A stretch of DNA of 64,000 nucleotides from CAJXZP01 sp041563475 (GTDB lineage: Bacteria; Bacteroidota; Bacteroidia; Flavobacteriales_G; Salibacteraceae). The notes below the pieces were generated by a model, which was not told the origin of the DNA, did not search any database, and worked only from the letters and a program-made list of their open reading frames with translations. Location: positions 6,094 to 70,093 of the forward strand of contig JBFFMY010000009.1 in NCBI GenBank assembly GCA_041563475.1. Direction: 5' to 3'. Shown one piece after another: positions 32,701-40,993 of this stretch. The translations under genes were made by a program, and so were the position numbers. Positions within the stretch are counted from its first letter, which is position 1; every line of letters starts with the position of its first letter.

Positions 32701-33759
32701 TTAGTGATCTCCGTGTTCTTCAACCGCCATACCGAAATAAAGCGCTGAAAGCACGGTGAAAATATATGCCTGTAACGCAGCTACCAAAAGCTCAATTAAA
32801 GACAAGAAAACAGTTAATCCGAAAAATGCAGTTCCTGCGAAATAGTTATGGAACGTAAACATTAATCCAATTATACTCATCAATACAATGTGACCTGCAG
32901 AAATATTCGCGTACAAACGAATCATTAATGCAAAAGGTTTTATAAAAACACCCAGTAACTCAATTGGAGCTAAAACTACTTTCATTAAGGTAGGCACACC
33001 TGGCATCCAGAAAATATGCATCCAGTAATCTTTCTTGCCATTTATTTGTGTCAAAATGAACGTCATAATGGCTAAAGAAAATGTAATGGCAATATTTCCA
33101 GTAATGTTAAACCCTAGTGGGGTTAACCCAGCTAAGTTTAAAAACCAGATAAAAAAGAATATAGTTAACAAAAAGCCCATGAATTTTTTATAATCCTTTT
33201 CTCCAATATTTGGAATGGCAATTTCGTCACGAACAAAAATTACAATGGGTTCCATAAAACGACCAAAGCCATTTGGAAGTCCGTTTTTATACGAGTTAGC
33301 CATGCCTCTAAATAAGAAAAACAACGTCAAAATCGTTAATATAATAGTGAACACATTTTTAGTAATCGAAAAATCTAAAGGATGAACATGATGTCCGTGA
33401 CCATCATCCATAAAATTACCTTCTGCGTCTGTAGTGTAAATTTTTCCATGTGCTTCCATGAAATAATCTCCATTACTTTCTACCACACCATGGTGCAGTT
33501 CAGAGGAGCTGAAAATATGTACTCCATTATCATTATATAATATTACTGGTAAAGGAAAACCTACTCCATGAAGGATGTAAAAACCATATGAATCTATCAT
33601 GTGATGATCAATGGTTTCTTTTACGGATTCGCTAGTAATTCCTGCCTCTTGAGTTGTGGCGTGATCTTCGGTTGAAGTTTCGCCATGTTGTGCGTTCACT
33701 TTAAATGAGAACATTATCAAGACAGCAATTAGAACTTTGGTATACACTTTTTTCGTCAT
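32701..33759 (-). CDS. atpB: ATP synthase F0 a subunit, with N-terminal extension
   Basis: 352-residue subunit a. From the ATG at 33757-33759 it begins MTKKVYTKVLIAVLIMFSFKVNAQ, a signal peptide; a TTG at 33769-33771 is a weaker start. A histidine-rich soluble stretch of about 110 residues follows, before the first transmembrane helix near residue 135. The core is normal: the essential Arg lies in ALMIRLYANISAGHIVL, and the C-terminal helix has ALQAYIFTVLSALYF. The periplasmic extension with a cleavable signal is a known feature of Bacteroidota. Subunit a forms the two proton half-channels against the c ring. Confidence 0.94.
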   Translation of the reverse strand: MTKKVYTKVLIAVLIMFSFKVNAQHGETSTEDHATTQEAGITSESVKETIDHHMIDSYGFYILHGVGFPLPVILYNDNGVHIFSSSELHHGVVESNGDYFMEAHGKIYTTDAEGNFMDDGHGHHVHPLDFSITKNVFTIILTILTLFFLFRGMANSYKNGLPNGFGRFMEPIVIFVRDEIAIPNIGEKDYKKFMGFLLTIFFFIWFLNLAGLTPLGFNITGNIAITFSLAIMTFILTQINGKKDYWMHIFWMPGVPTLMKVVLAPIELLGVFIKPFALMIRLYANISAGHIVLMSIIGLMFTFHNYFAGTAFFGLTVFLSLIELLVAALQAYIFTVLSALYFGMAVEEHGDH

Positions 33760-33793
33760 TTCAATCAACAAAACGGTTCCTAAAATTAGGCTG

Positions 33794-33801
33794 CGAAATT
33801 A
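33794..33801 (-). promoter_or_regulatory. Possible -7 box upstream of atpB
   Basis: TAATTTCG on the minus strand, followed by CAGCCT, 34 bases before the atpB ATG. It would give an extra promoter inside the atp operon. It differs from TAnnTTTG at one position and lacks a -33 element. Confidence 0.35.
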
Positions 33802-33956
33802 AATATTCGATTTTATATATGATAGCAAAAAAGTCGTTTTTATTTGTGTTGATTTACTCGTCCACCGCAATTACAATATATACTTGATTTATAGCTCTAT
33901 ATCTATTCTTTAATTGCAACCGAACTGGATTAAATTACGTATAGAATTACCTTGAA

Positions 33957-34349
33957 TTAATCCATCCGGTTTAATATTTTAACCATAAAAACGGTTTCGA
34001 CAGTTAGTGAAACCGCATAGGGCACAAAAAACTGCGCAAATTCGAAATGGCTCACATCGTTATCAAAATTGTAAATCGGGTAAAACCAAATAAAGAAAAC
34101 GGCAAATTTCACCAAACTACTACCCATGAAAATGAATCCCAAATTTGCCGTTTGTTTATTTCGTAACATATACAGTATAAGGGTTATACCAAAGGCTAAA
34201 ATGAAATTAACCGTATACGGCCAAATCAATTCTGAATTTGAAATGAAATGCGAAGAATTTTGGGTTAAAATAAGCTGCAAGAAAAATGTAGCCCCTAAAA
34301 CAAGCAGTAATGAAACAGTAAATGAAATAAACGGAAGGTTCTTTTTCAT
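33957..34349 (-). CDS. Small four-helix membrane protein of the atp locus
   Basis: 130-residue protein with four hydrophobic segments (about residues 8-27, 43-60, 69-90 and 105-122). It sits between the atpZ-like gene and atpB, where flavobacterial genomes carry a small membrane protein of unknown function (I recall DUF6168, not checked). The position matches that of atpI in other operons, so a role in F0 assembly or ion supply is possible, but no motif proves it. The ATG directly follows the atpZ stop, so the two are likely co-translated. Confidence 0.6.
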   Translation of the reverse strand: MKKNLPFISFTVSLLLVLGATFFLQLILTQNSSHFISNSELIWPYTVNFILAFGITLILYMLRNKQTANLGFIFMGSSLVKFAVFFIWFYPIYNFDNDVSHFEFAQFFVPYAVSLTVETVFMVKILNRMD

Positions 34350-34583
34350 TTACTTGTTAAGTCTGTTTACTTGTTGAATAAGATTGTATAAGGAAATAAC
34401 TACGGCAAAAAGAGTGAAGCCAATGGTAAACCAGTTTTTGTCTAACGGGTATTTTTCATCTAACCATTTACCCAATTGCGCACCCAAAAAAATGGTGACA
34501 CCCATTTGGGCACCCACACCAGTTAATTGAATAGCGGTATTAAGCGGACTTTTCTTGTCTTCTTTCTTCTTGTTGCTTTCCAC
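34350..34583 (-). CDS. atpZ: AtpZ/AtpI-family ATP synthase accessory protein
   Basis: 77-residue protein with two membrane helices (GVGAQMGVTIFLGAQLGKWLDEKYP and WFTIGFTLFAVVISLYNLI). The G-x-x-x-x-x-x-x-x-G-x-x-x-G-x-W-L-D pattern between them is typical of AtpZ/AtpI. In the family it helps assemble the c ring or transports Mg/Ca. The start codon is GTG at 34581-34583, which lies inside the end of the bactofilin gene, a 44-base overlap in another frame. No internal ATG would keep the first helix complete. Confidence 0.78.
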   Translation of the reverse strand: MESNKKKEDKKSPLNTAIQLTGVGAQMGVTIFLGAQLGKWLDEKYPLDKNWFTIGFTLFAVVISLYNLIQQVNRLNK

Positions 34584-34965
34584 TACCGGAAATATCTTTA
34601 ACCTTTCCCTTAATTGTTAACTTCCCTTCTAATTCAGCACCTGGTTCAACAGTTAATTTTGCATAACTCGTTTCCCCATTGATTTTTCCTGTAGCTTGAA
34701 CCGTCAACATTTCTGATACCGATATAATACCTTCTAATTTTCCGGATATATGTGCCGTAACACAATTAATAGTACCTAAAATATGCCCGCTATTTCCAAC
34801 AACTAACTTGCCTTTAGAAGTAACAGAGCCTTCAATTTTACCATCAATTCTGATATCGCCTTGAGTAACGATGTCACCTTTTACTTCCGTACCTGCTGCG
34901 AGATGATTGCGCATTACGCCATCTGCTTCATTTGATTTTGCCATTTTCGGTTTTGAATTAAACAT
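34540..34965 (-). CDS. Bactofilin family cytoskeletal protein
   Basis: 141-residue polymer-forming protein. The central part (about residues 20-125) is a right-handed beta helix with the family's repeating pattern (GDIVTQGDIRIDGKIEGSV, GKLVVGNSGHILGTI, AHISGKLEGIISV). Short disordered ends flank it, with a C-terminal basic/acidic tail (GSGKQQEERRQEKSA). Bactofilins form filaments at the membrane that position envelope enzymes. It heads the ATP synthase gene run and overlaps atpZ by 44 bases, so the cytoskeletal gene is physically joined to the atp operon. A TATATTTG box lies 20 bases upstream. Confidence 0.88.
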   Translation of the reverse strand: MFNSKPKMAKSNEADGVMRNHLAAGTEVKGDIVTQGDIRIDGKIEGSVTSKGKLVVGNSGHILGTINCVTAHISGKLEGIISVSEMLTVQATGKINGETSYAKLTVEPGAELEGKLTIKGKVKDISGSGKQQEERRQEKSA

Positions 34966-34985
34966 ATCTGTTTTATTTCGGTGTG

Positions 34986-34993
34986 CAAATATA
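34986..34993 (-). promoter_or_regulatory. -7 box of the bactofilin-atp operon
   Basis: TATATTTG on the minus strand, followed by CACACC, 20 bases before the bactofilin ATG. It matches TAnnTTTG exactly and separates the ATP synthase run from porW. Confidence 0.5.
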
Positions 34994-35060
34994 CAAAAAC
35001 TAGTTACCCTAGGATTAAATCAAGAATGATTTAACTCGCTTATTTAACAGTTGTTAAAGG

Positions 35061-37739
35061 TTACAAACCTTTGTATTTTACTTCTGCCCAAACTTTATAT
35101 TTTTCGTGATCCTTATCTTTAAAAAACAATGCGTAGTTGGTAAATGAAACAATAAAATAATTGGGGTTGTCTGCAACAATTGTGGCTAGCGACCCCGAGT
35201 TCTCAAACATTTTTTGGTAGTTCATGGCTGTTTGAGCACTGTTAAATGATTTTATAGATATCATTTGCACTCCTTTTTGATACACAACGGCCGACATTTT
35301 CAGGCCTTCAGACCCGAAATTTTTTCGATTAAAATCTACAATAGTGGATTTAATTTCACTTAGTGCCTTTCCTGAAGCTTTTACCAATATCACAAAGTTG
35401 TGTTTTGATTCAGGGTCGTATTCATAGTTCATTTCACTCGCCTCGGCTTGCATTTTTTGTTCTTCCGCTGCTTTTTGTGCCTGGGCTTTCGCTTCTTCGT
35501 CTTTAATATCCAATCCAGCTAAAATTTCTGTAGCTTTATCTGCATATTCTGAATCTGGAAATTGGTTAATAATCGCTTTAAGTTCTTGACGCAACGCGGA
35601 CTCTCCATTATTATGGCCGATGGCCAATGCACGTAAAAAAGTGGCTTTGGGTTTGATTGCCGTATGCGAATAATCCTTTAAAATTTGATTACAAGACTCA
35701 ATAGTTTGTGTGTAATAGCCTCTTTGAAAGTATTTAATATACGCTTGTTGATACAATGCAGTTGCACGTTGAAATTCTTCGTTTTCTCTCTCTAAATAAT
35801 TCGGGTCTTTAATAATTTTAGCATATTGTGATTCCGGGAATTCATTCAATATTTTATTTCTGTAATAGGTGGCTCGATCATTTTCCTCTAGGTCAAGATT
35901 CATTCTATACAATCGGTAATAGGAATCTGCCGTATGAACATTCGGGTTAAATCGATTATTCAATTCCTCAAGAGTTTCAATTGACATTGGAACATCATCC
36001 ATTTGTTCCTTGTATATAATTGATAAGTTGTAATAGGCTTCAATTATTCTTCCATTAGAGGCTAAAATTTGCTCCTCGGTAATTGGTAAGTCCTTTAAAT
36101 AATAATTTGGGTTTTGCCAATCGCCTGAAACTTTCATTGTATCCCCGTTGTCATCAACAAAAAATCCGGCTCCTTCATTCTGACTTGCTGCTTCTTCTAC
36201 ATCATCAAAAGTTTGTTCTTTGGAACTTCTTCGCCAATTATCTTCATTTTTTCGTCTGCCCCATTTACGCGCAAATTCACTGGCACCTGCATCACGTGTG
36301 GTTAGGTTATAAAAATACCATTTAGTTGTTGCTCCAGGAACGCCTCCGAAACCTCCCGGACCTGCCCCAGGTGAGGTGCCATCCGTAGTGCTTTGTAAAG
36401 CTTGTGCTTCTGCCTGAAGTTGTTGTTGCAGCTTCTTTTGCTCCTCTTCGTGTTGACGTTCTTTAATAATATCTTCGATCAATGCTTGACGTTGACTTGG
36501 TGACATTTTTGCTACCATTTGCAAACTATCTTCATTTTCAATAATGAGAATTTGAGCCACCAAATCCTTCAGGTTATTGGATAGATTTCTAATTTCGTCC
36601 GCATTCGGGAAATCTTCCGGCATATAGCTCACACAGCTATCATAATTAGCTTGAGCCAATTGATATTTCGGTTCTTTAAAATAAATCTGACCCAAACGTA
36701 GAAAGGAAGTAGCTTTTTGGTTGTCATTTCCTGAACTCACTTTAGTCGATAAATGCAAATACTCCAACGTTTTAGGGATATCGCGCTCACTATAAGCCAT
36801 TTCTGCTAACGCGTAATAAATTTGATCTTGAAACTCAATATACTTTTCATCCTTAAGCATTTTATTCAATTCCTTTCGAACCGATTCCGCATCACCTGAA
36901 CCTACACTATAGGCCATAGCCATTTGAATCCGTGTGTAGAATTCCATTTTGTACTCCGGGTGCATTTTTAAAACCAACGCAAAAACTTTCATTGACTCCA
37001 TGCGCTCATCTTGTTCTTTTAAAATTTGACCATGTAAATAGGTCAATCGAAGTCTGTCATTTTTCCTTTTAGCCAATGAAATAGCTCTCTGCAATTCAGG
37101 AATAGCACTTTCCATATTATTTTCACTGATAAAAATAGATGCATACATTTTGTGAATGTCCATTTTTAAATACTCTGGTGTTTCTTGATCACTTTCCAGT
37201 AAGGACAAAATAGTAAGTGCCTTCTCATTATTTTCTTGTTGGGAATATAAACGCGCCAACCATAATTTGGCTTCAAAACGTGCATTTTCATTTGGATACC
37301 GTTTAGCCGCTTGATTTAGTGCGACAAGCGATTTGCTGTAATCCTTTTTATAGTAATAGGCCTTACCCATCAAAAGGTAACAGTCATCAATCCAATGTGT
37401 ATATTCCTTTCCTCGTTTTTTAATGGAATTTTTTCGGATAACCTTGGCGCATTTCTCAATTACAATGTCCATATCCGATGCGACTAAATCAACCTGTGTA
37501 TCCGGAATCTCCTTATACACCGGTAGCCTTTTCATATATTCGTCTGGGAGGCTTTGATCAATTTTCATTTCCGCCTCCAACATTATTTCTTTGGCATTAA
37601 AATATCCATTGAATCGGGTTAAAATACTGTGGTACGTAGCATGCGCCCAGCCGGTTTTTTCGGTGGAACATCCATTAAAAATAAATAGTCCTATAATGAA
37701 AAGGACTACCGCTACATACTTTTGAATTCTATTTGTCAA
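35061..37739 (-). CDS. porW: Type IX secretion lipoprotein PorW/SprE
   Basis: 892-residue TPR lipoprotein of the type IX secretion system. The lipoprotein signal is MTNRIQKYVAVVLFIIGLFI followed by NGC (Cys24). The stretch ATYHSILTRFNGYFNAKEIML matches the R-x-Y-H-x-x-T-x-x-Y-N-x-Y-F-N-G-x-E start of PorW/SprE, and WYFYNLTTRDAGASEFARKWG with EDNWRRSSK matches another SprE landmark. TPR units fill the rest, with a glutamine-rich insert near residues 420-460. The start is TTG at 37737-37739, because an in-frame TAA lies at 37752-37754 and no ATG exists before residue 50. The family is needed for gliding and protein secretion. Confidence 0.85.
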   Translation of the reverse strand: MTNRIQKYVAVVLFIIGLFIFNGCSTEKTGWAHATYHSILTRFNGYFNAKEIMLEAEMKIDQSLPDEYMKRLPVYKEIPDTQVDLVASDMDIVIEKCAKVIRKNSIKKRGKEYTHWIDDCYLLMGKAYYYKKDYSKSLVALNQAAKRYPNENARFEAKLWLARLYSQQENNEKALTILSLLESDQETPEYLKMDIHKMYASIFISENNMESAIPELQRAISLAKRKNDRLRLTYLHGQILKEQDERMESMKVFALVLKMHPEYKMEFYTRIQMAMAYSVGSGDAESVRKELNKMLKDEKYIEFQDQIYYALAEMAYSERDIPKTLEYLHLSTKVSSGNDNQKATSFLRLGQIYFKEPKYQLAQANYDSCVSYMPEDFPNADEIRNLSNNLKDLVAQILIIENEDSLQMVAKMSPSQRQALIEDIIKERQHEEEQKKLQQQLQAEAQALQSTTDGTSPGAGPGGFGGVPGATTKWYFYNLTTRDAGASEFARKWGRRKNEDNWRRSSKEQTFDDVEEAASQNEGAGFFVDDNGDTMKVSGDWQNPNYYLKDLPITEEQILASNGRIIEAYYNLSIIYKEQMDDVPMSIETLEELNNRFNPNVHTADSYYRLYRMNLDLEENDRATYYRNKILNEFPESQYAKIIKDPNYLERENEEFQRATALYQQAYIKYFQRGYYTQTIESCNQILKDYSHTAIKPKATFLRALAIGHNNGESALRQELKAIINQFPDSEYADKATEILAGLDIKDEEAKAQAQKAAEEQKMQAEASEMNYEYDPESKHNFVILVKASGKALSEIKSTIVDFNRKNFGSEGLKMSAVVYQKGVQMISIKSFNSAQTAMNYQKMFENSGSLATIVADNPNYFIVSFTNYALFFKDKDHEKYKVWAEVKYKGL

Positions 37740-37777
37740 GATAACCTTGAGTTATTTAACTGATAACTGAATGGCGC

Positions 37778-37785
37778 CAAAAATA
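37778..37785 (-). promoter_or_regulatory. -7 box of porW
   Basis: TATTTTTG on the minus strand, followed by GCGCC, 38 bases before the TTG start. It fits TAnnTTTG without a clear -33 TTG. Confidence 0.45.
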
Positions 37786-37855
37786 TTTTAAATTATCATA
37801 ATAAATTGATTAATCTTTTCTATTAATGGAAAGAATAGTGATTTTTGCTATTCAT

Positions 37856-38722
37856 ATGCAAGATCAACCAGAAAAGAAACGAAAAAAGGTAATAAGTAAG
37901 CTCCGATATAAATTTCGGTTCATTGTTATTAATGACGAAACCTTTGAAGAACACTTTTCCTTTAGACTCAGTTCTTTAAACATAATTACTTCGTTAGGGT
38001 TATTAATGCTTTTTGTTGCCATTTTTGTTGGCAGCATTATCTCTTTTACCCCTCTAAGAGAGTATATTCCTGGGTATTCTGATATTACCACTAGAAAAAA
38101 TGCGGCTTATGCGGTTTTAAAGGTGGATTCTTTAAGTCATGAAATTGAGGTTCGAGATAATTACCTAAACAATATTCGTTTAGTGCTATCGGGTGAAATT
38201 AGTGCCGATTCCATTGAAGATGTTTCTTTAGAAGATGTGCGTATTGAAAGTATTAAGGATGTGCGTTCCCAAGAAGATTCAATTATGCGTCTATCTGTTG
38301 AGGAGCAGGAAAAATATGCCCTTCTTAATTCGGACAATCAAATGGAAGGAAAAGTTTCATTTTTCTTTACTCCTGTAAAAGGAACCATTGTAGAAACTTT
38401 TGACAGTAAAAAACGCCATTTTGGGGTAGATGTGGTGACAAAAGAAGATGAGCCCATTAAATCTGTAATGAATGGAACCATTGTAATGGCCGATTACACC
38501 ACGAAATCAGGATACGTTGTTCAAATTCAACACCGCAACAACTTAGTTTCCGTATACAAACATTGCTCTGCCGTTTTAAAGCGGGTGGGTGATAACGTAG
38601 TAGCGGGCGACCCAATTGCCGTTGTTGGAAATACGGGAGAGTTTACTACTGGACCTCATCTTCATTTTGAACTGTGGGAGAATGGAGTGCCTATTGACCC
38701 TCAAAAGAACATTATATTTTAA
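37856..38722 (+). CDS. M23-family peptidoglycan endopeptidase
   Basis: 288-residue membrane-anchored murein hydrolase. Residues 1-35 are basic and cytoplasmic (MQDQPEKKRKKVISKLRYKF), a transmembrane helix lies at about 38-60, and a short coiled linker leads to the LytM domain (about 180-288). Zinc ligands are present: H-x-G-x-D in HFGVDVV and H-x-H in GPHLHFEL, with a further catalytic His in YKHCS, so it should be active. An in-frame ATG at 37826 would add 10 residues and cannot be excluded. The stop TAA overlaps the rnhA ATG by one base, so rnhA is translationally coupled to it. Confidence 0.88.
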   Translation: MQDQPEKKRKKVISKLRYKFRFIVINDETFEEHFSFRLSSLNIITSLGLLMLFVAIFVGSIISFTPLREYIPGYSDITTRKNAAYAVLKVDSLSHEIEVRDNYLNNIRLVLSGEISADSIEDVSLEDVRIESIKDVRSQEDSIMRLSVEEQEKYALLNSDNQMEGKVSFFFTPVKGTIVETFDSKKRHFGVDVVTKEDEPIKSVMNGTIVMADYTTKSGYVVQIQHRNNLVSVYKHCSAVLKRVGDNVVAGDPIAVVGNTGEFTTGPHLHFELWENGVPIDPQKNIIF

Positions 38723-39198
38723 TGGCTCATATTGTAATTTATACAGATGGAGCGGCTAGAGGTAATCCGGGTCCTGGTGGCTATGGAGTTGTTATGCTTT
38801 CGGGCAAACACCGAAAAGAAATTTCTGATGGGTTTAAAAATACGACCAATAATAGAATGGAGCTTCTGGCTGTAATTATTGCGCTAGAAAGTGTGAAAGA
38901 TTCGGGACATGAGATTACCGTATATTCTGACTCTAAATATGTGGTAGATGCCGTAAATAAAGGCTGGGTTTTTGGATGGCAAAATAAATATTTCAAAGGC
39001 AAAAAAAATGTGGATCTATGGCAACGTTTTTTGCGTATTTACCCCAAAAACAAAGTCACATTTGTGTGGGTAAAGGGCCATGCCGAAATTCCTGAAAATG
39101 AACGTTGCGATGTACTGGCTGTTGAAGCATCCAAAGCCCCTGCATTACAACCTGATGTAGGTTACGAAGAGATTTTAAAATCGGGTGGACTTTTTTAA
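38722..39198 (+). CDS. rnhA: Ribonuclease HI
   Basis: 158-residue RNase H that cuts RNA in RNA-DNA hybrids such as R-loops and lagging-strand primers. All four catalytic acidic residues are there: Asp in YTDGAARGNPGPGGYG, Glu in NRMELLAVI, Asp in YSDSKYVVDAV and Asp in NERCDVLA. The basic handle (GWQNKYFKGKKNVDLWQRF) is present as in the E. coli type. The gene starts on the last base of the M23 peptidase stop codon, an unusual pairing that is probably just an operon. Confidence 0.96.
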   Translation: MAHIVIYTDGAARGNPGPGGYGVVMLSGKHRKEISDGFKNTTNNRMELLAVIIALESVKDSGHEITVYSDSKYVVDAVNKGWVFGWQNKYFKGKKNVDLWQRFLRIYPKNKVTFVWVKGHAEIPENERCDVLAVEASKAPALQPDVGYEEILKSGGLF

Positions 39199-39203
39199 AT
39201 GCG

Positions 39204-39262
39204 TTGGAAGACAGAAGATCGAAGTCCGACTTTGATGTTTTTGTTTCAAAAAAGGTCTTCCA
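39204..39262. repeat. Intergenic inverted-repeat structure
   Basis: GGAAGAC (39206-39212) pairs with GTCTTCC (39255-39261), and inside it ATCGAAGTC (39218-39226) faces GACTTTGAT (39228-39236) with one mismatch, giving nested stems. No long T run follows, so it is not a clean terminator. It resembles the short GAAGTCCGA-type palindromic repeats scattered in some Bacteroidota genomes, but only this copy is visible here. Confidence 0.4.
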
Positions 39263-39341
39263 TCCGGGTTTCGTCCTTTTCTTTTTTTCATCAATTCTTA
39301 AACAAGGTTAAAATGGTATAATCTTAACAGCTGCATATCGT

Positions 39342-39370
39342 TTGTGGGCTTTCAAATAATTTTAGTTTTG
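39342..39370 (+). promoter_or_regulatory. Promoter of the HMG-CoA-lyase-like gene
   Basis: TTG (39342-39344), an 18-base spacer and TAGTTTTG (39363-39370) give a full match to the Bacteroidota promoter, 17 bases before the ATG. This is one of the two best matches in the window. Confidence 0.65.
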
Positions 39371-39387
39371 TCAAACAAATCAAACGC

Positions 39388-40398
39388 ATGCAATTACCAA
39401 AATCAGTTAAAGTTAGTGATATCACAATTCGTGATGGCTTTCAACATGAAGAACGTTTTATTCCCACCGAGTCCAAAATATGGTTAGGAAAACGCTTAAT
39501 AGATTGTGGTTTTACAGCCATTGAAGTTACCAATTTTGGCAACCCAAAAGGGATGCCGCAGTTTCGAGATGCGGATGAGGTTATTAAAGGCATCCGAAAA
39601 ACAAAAAATGGATATGACGGTGCAAATAACACACAACTAACAGCCGTTACCATTCGTGAAAGAGCCGTTGAAAGAGCCATTGAAGCACGATTAGAAGGGT
39701 ATGGCCCAGATCGAATTTTGTTAATGGTCTCCACTAGTGAGGTTCATCATCAACGCAATTCTGGCTTGACGCTTGACGAATATTGGAAAATGAGCGAGAA
39801 ATACATTCTCAAAGCCAAAGATGCAGGATTAAAAGTATGCGGAACCGTAAGCACCATTTGGGGATGTCCTATTACTGGCCCAACGGATATGAAATTGGCT
39901 GTGGATTATACGCAACGCTGGTTAGATATTGGTGCGGATGATATTGAACATGCCGATCACGATGGTTCAGGAGTACCCACCAATGTTTACGACTATTTTT
40001 CCATGCTTTTAGATAGAATACCCGATCCAGAAAAACACATTGTTCACTTGCATTCTACGCGTGGAAGAGGGCTTGCCAATGCGTATGCGGCTCTTCAGGC
40101 GGGCATGACTCATTTTGAATCTACCATGGGAGGTATTGGCGGGCAACCGGCCAATTTTGTGGACGGTGTTCCGGTATCTGGAACTGGGAAATATTACATT
40201 CAAGACCCTAATATTTCTGGTTTAATTAGTACTGAAGATTTAGTGGTAATGATAGATGAAATGGGAATTGATACGGGTTTAGATATTGACAAAATATTAG
40301 ATACGGGTAAAATGGTTGAACGAATTGTTGGGCGTACACTAAGAAGTGAAACCATAAAAAGTGGTAGAATTCCAGCAAATTTGAAAACAAAATTCTAA
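39388..40398 (+). CDS. DRE-TIM family acyltransferase/lyase, HMG-CoA-lyase-like
   Basis: 336-residue TIM-barrel enzyme of the HMG-CoA lyase/citramalate synthase superfamily. The N-terminal ITIRDGFQHEE holds the catalytic Arg15-Asp16 pair. The metal-binding HLH is at 220-222, and STEDLVVMID at 281-290 matches the A-T-E-D-L-V of HMG-CoA lyase. However, the flexible-loop cysteine expected in GG-x-GGCP is Gln253 (GGIGGQPANFV), and the Asp-Thr-x-G motif is replaced by EHADHDGSG. It is also longer by about 35 residues in the loop GVPVSGTGKYYIQDPN. The fold is certain, but the substrate is not: HMG-CoA lyase, citramalate synthase or another carboxyltransferase are all possible. Confidence 0.75.
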   Translation: MQLPKSVKVSDITIRDGFQHEERFIPTESKIWLGKRLIDCGFTAIEVTNFGNPKGMPQFRDADEVIKGIRKTKNGYDGANNTQLTAVTIRERAVERAIEARLEGYGPDRILLMVSTSEVHHQRNSGLTLDEYWKMSEKYILKAKDAGLKVCGTVSTIWGCPITGPTDMKLAVDYTQRWLDIGADDIEHADHDGSGVPTNVYDYFSMLLDRIPDPEKHIVHLHSTRGRGLANAYAALQAGMTHFESTMGGIGGQPANFVDGVPVSGTGKYYIQDPNISGLISTEDLVVMIDEMGIDTGLDIDKILDTGKMVERIVGRTLRSETIKSGRIPANLKTKF

Positions 40399-40422
40399 CC
40401 TAAAAACAAAATTATAGAGCAT

Positions 40423-40458
40423 AAAAAAACCTTTCAGTTTTCAATGAAAGGTTTTTTT
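40423..40458. terminator. Bidirectional terminator
   Basis: Arms AAAAAACCTTTCA and TGAAAGGTTTTTT form a perfect stem around GTTTTCAA. It serves the HMG-CoA-lyase-like gene and the convergent YwqK-like gene. Confidence 0.85.
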
Positions 40459-40471
40459 GGTATTTACTTAA

Positions 40472-40831
40472 CTATTTTTTGGCCATCTGATTTGTAGTAT
40501 AAGAAATTCTATTTACAACCTCTCCATTGCTATAGGTTATCCAAGTTCCCGTTTTTTTGTCTCGAATAAAAAACCCTACAGCTTGCAATTCAGAATTGAC
40601 AGTATAGGTCGTCCATTTACCCGTTTTTTTATCTTCCGAATATAACCCCGTTTCATAAATGGCTCCGGACTCAAAAAAATATGTTGCTTCAATTAGATTT
40701 TTAGTGAGCGATACAAATTTCGCTTTCAAATTTCCATTGGCATAAAATTCTTCTCTAACAACTTTACTTTCTTGGGAAAATAAGGCTGAACCTAAGATGA
40801 CGAAAACACTTATTAAAACTAAATTTTTCAT
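40472..40831 (-). CDS. Exported YwqK/MORN-like repeat protein
   Basis: 119-residue secreted protein with signal peptide MKNLVLISVFVILGSALFSQ. The mature part has three or four short repeats of the MORN/YwqK type: EEFYANGNLKAKF, ATYFFESGAIYETGLY, KTGKWTTYT and KKTGTWITYSNGE. Such repeats form beta-hairpins, and homologues are often annotated as YwqK antitoxin-like without evidence of toxin pairing. I see no toxin gene beside it. A TATTTTTG box (40855-40862) lies 23 bases upstream. Its function is unknown. Confidence 0.6.
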   Translation of the reverse strand: MKNLVLISVFVILGSALFSQESKVVREEFYANGNLKAKFVSLTKNLIEATYFFESGAIYETGLYSEDKKTGKWTTYTVNSELQAVGFFIRDKKTGTWITYSNGEVVNRISYTTNQMAKK

Positions 40832-40854
40832 GCGGTTTTACAATTATCAATACC

Positions 40855-40862
40855 CAAAAATA
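40855..40862 (-). promoter_or_regulatory. -7 box of the YwqK-like gene
   Basis: TATTTTTG on the minus strand, 23 bases before the ATG, fits TAnnTTTG. No clear -33 element is present. Confidence 0.35.
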
Positions 40863-40993
40863 GAAAATCATTGCAACATTAAGACAGTGTTATGCTAATG
40901 TTACCCAAATGTTAAAATTAGAGTTGGCTAGTCACCCTAAATTCTAGATTGTTTCAAACTTTTAAAAACTAATAAATTCAGATAAAATTGGCG

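Noticed and set aside
40472..40831. Antitoxin role for the YwqK-like protein
   Set aside because: The name is a database convention. The protein has a signal peptide and no partner toxin gene lies beside it.
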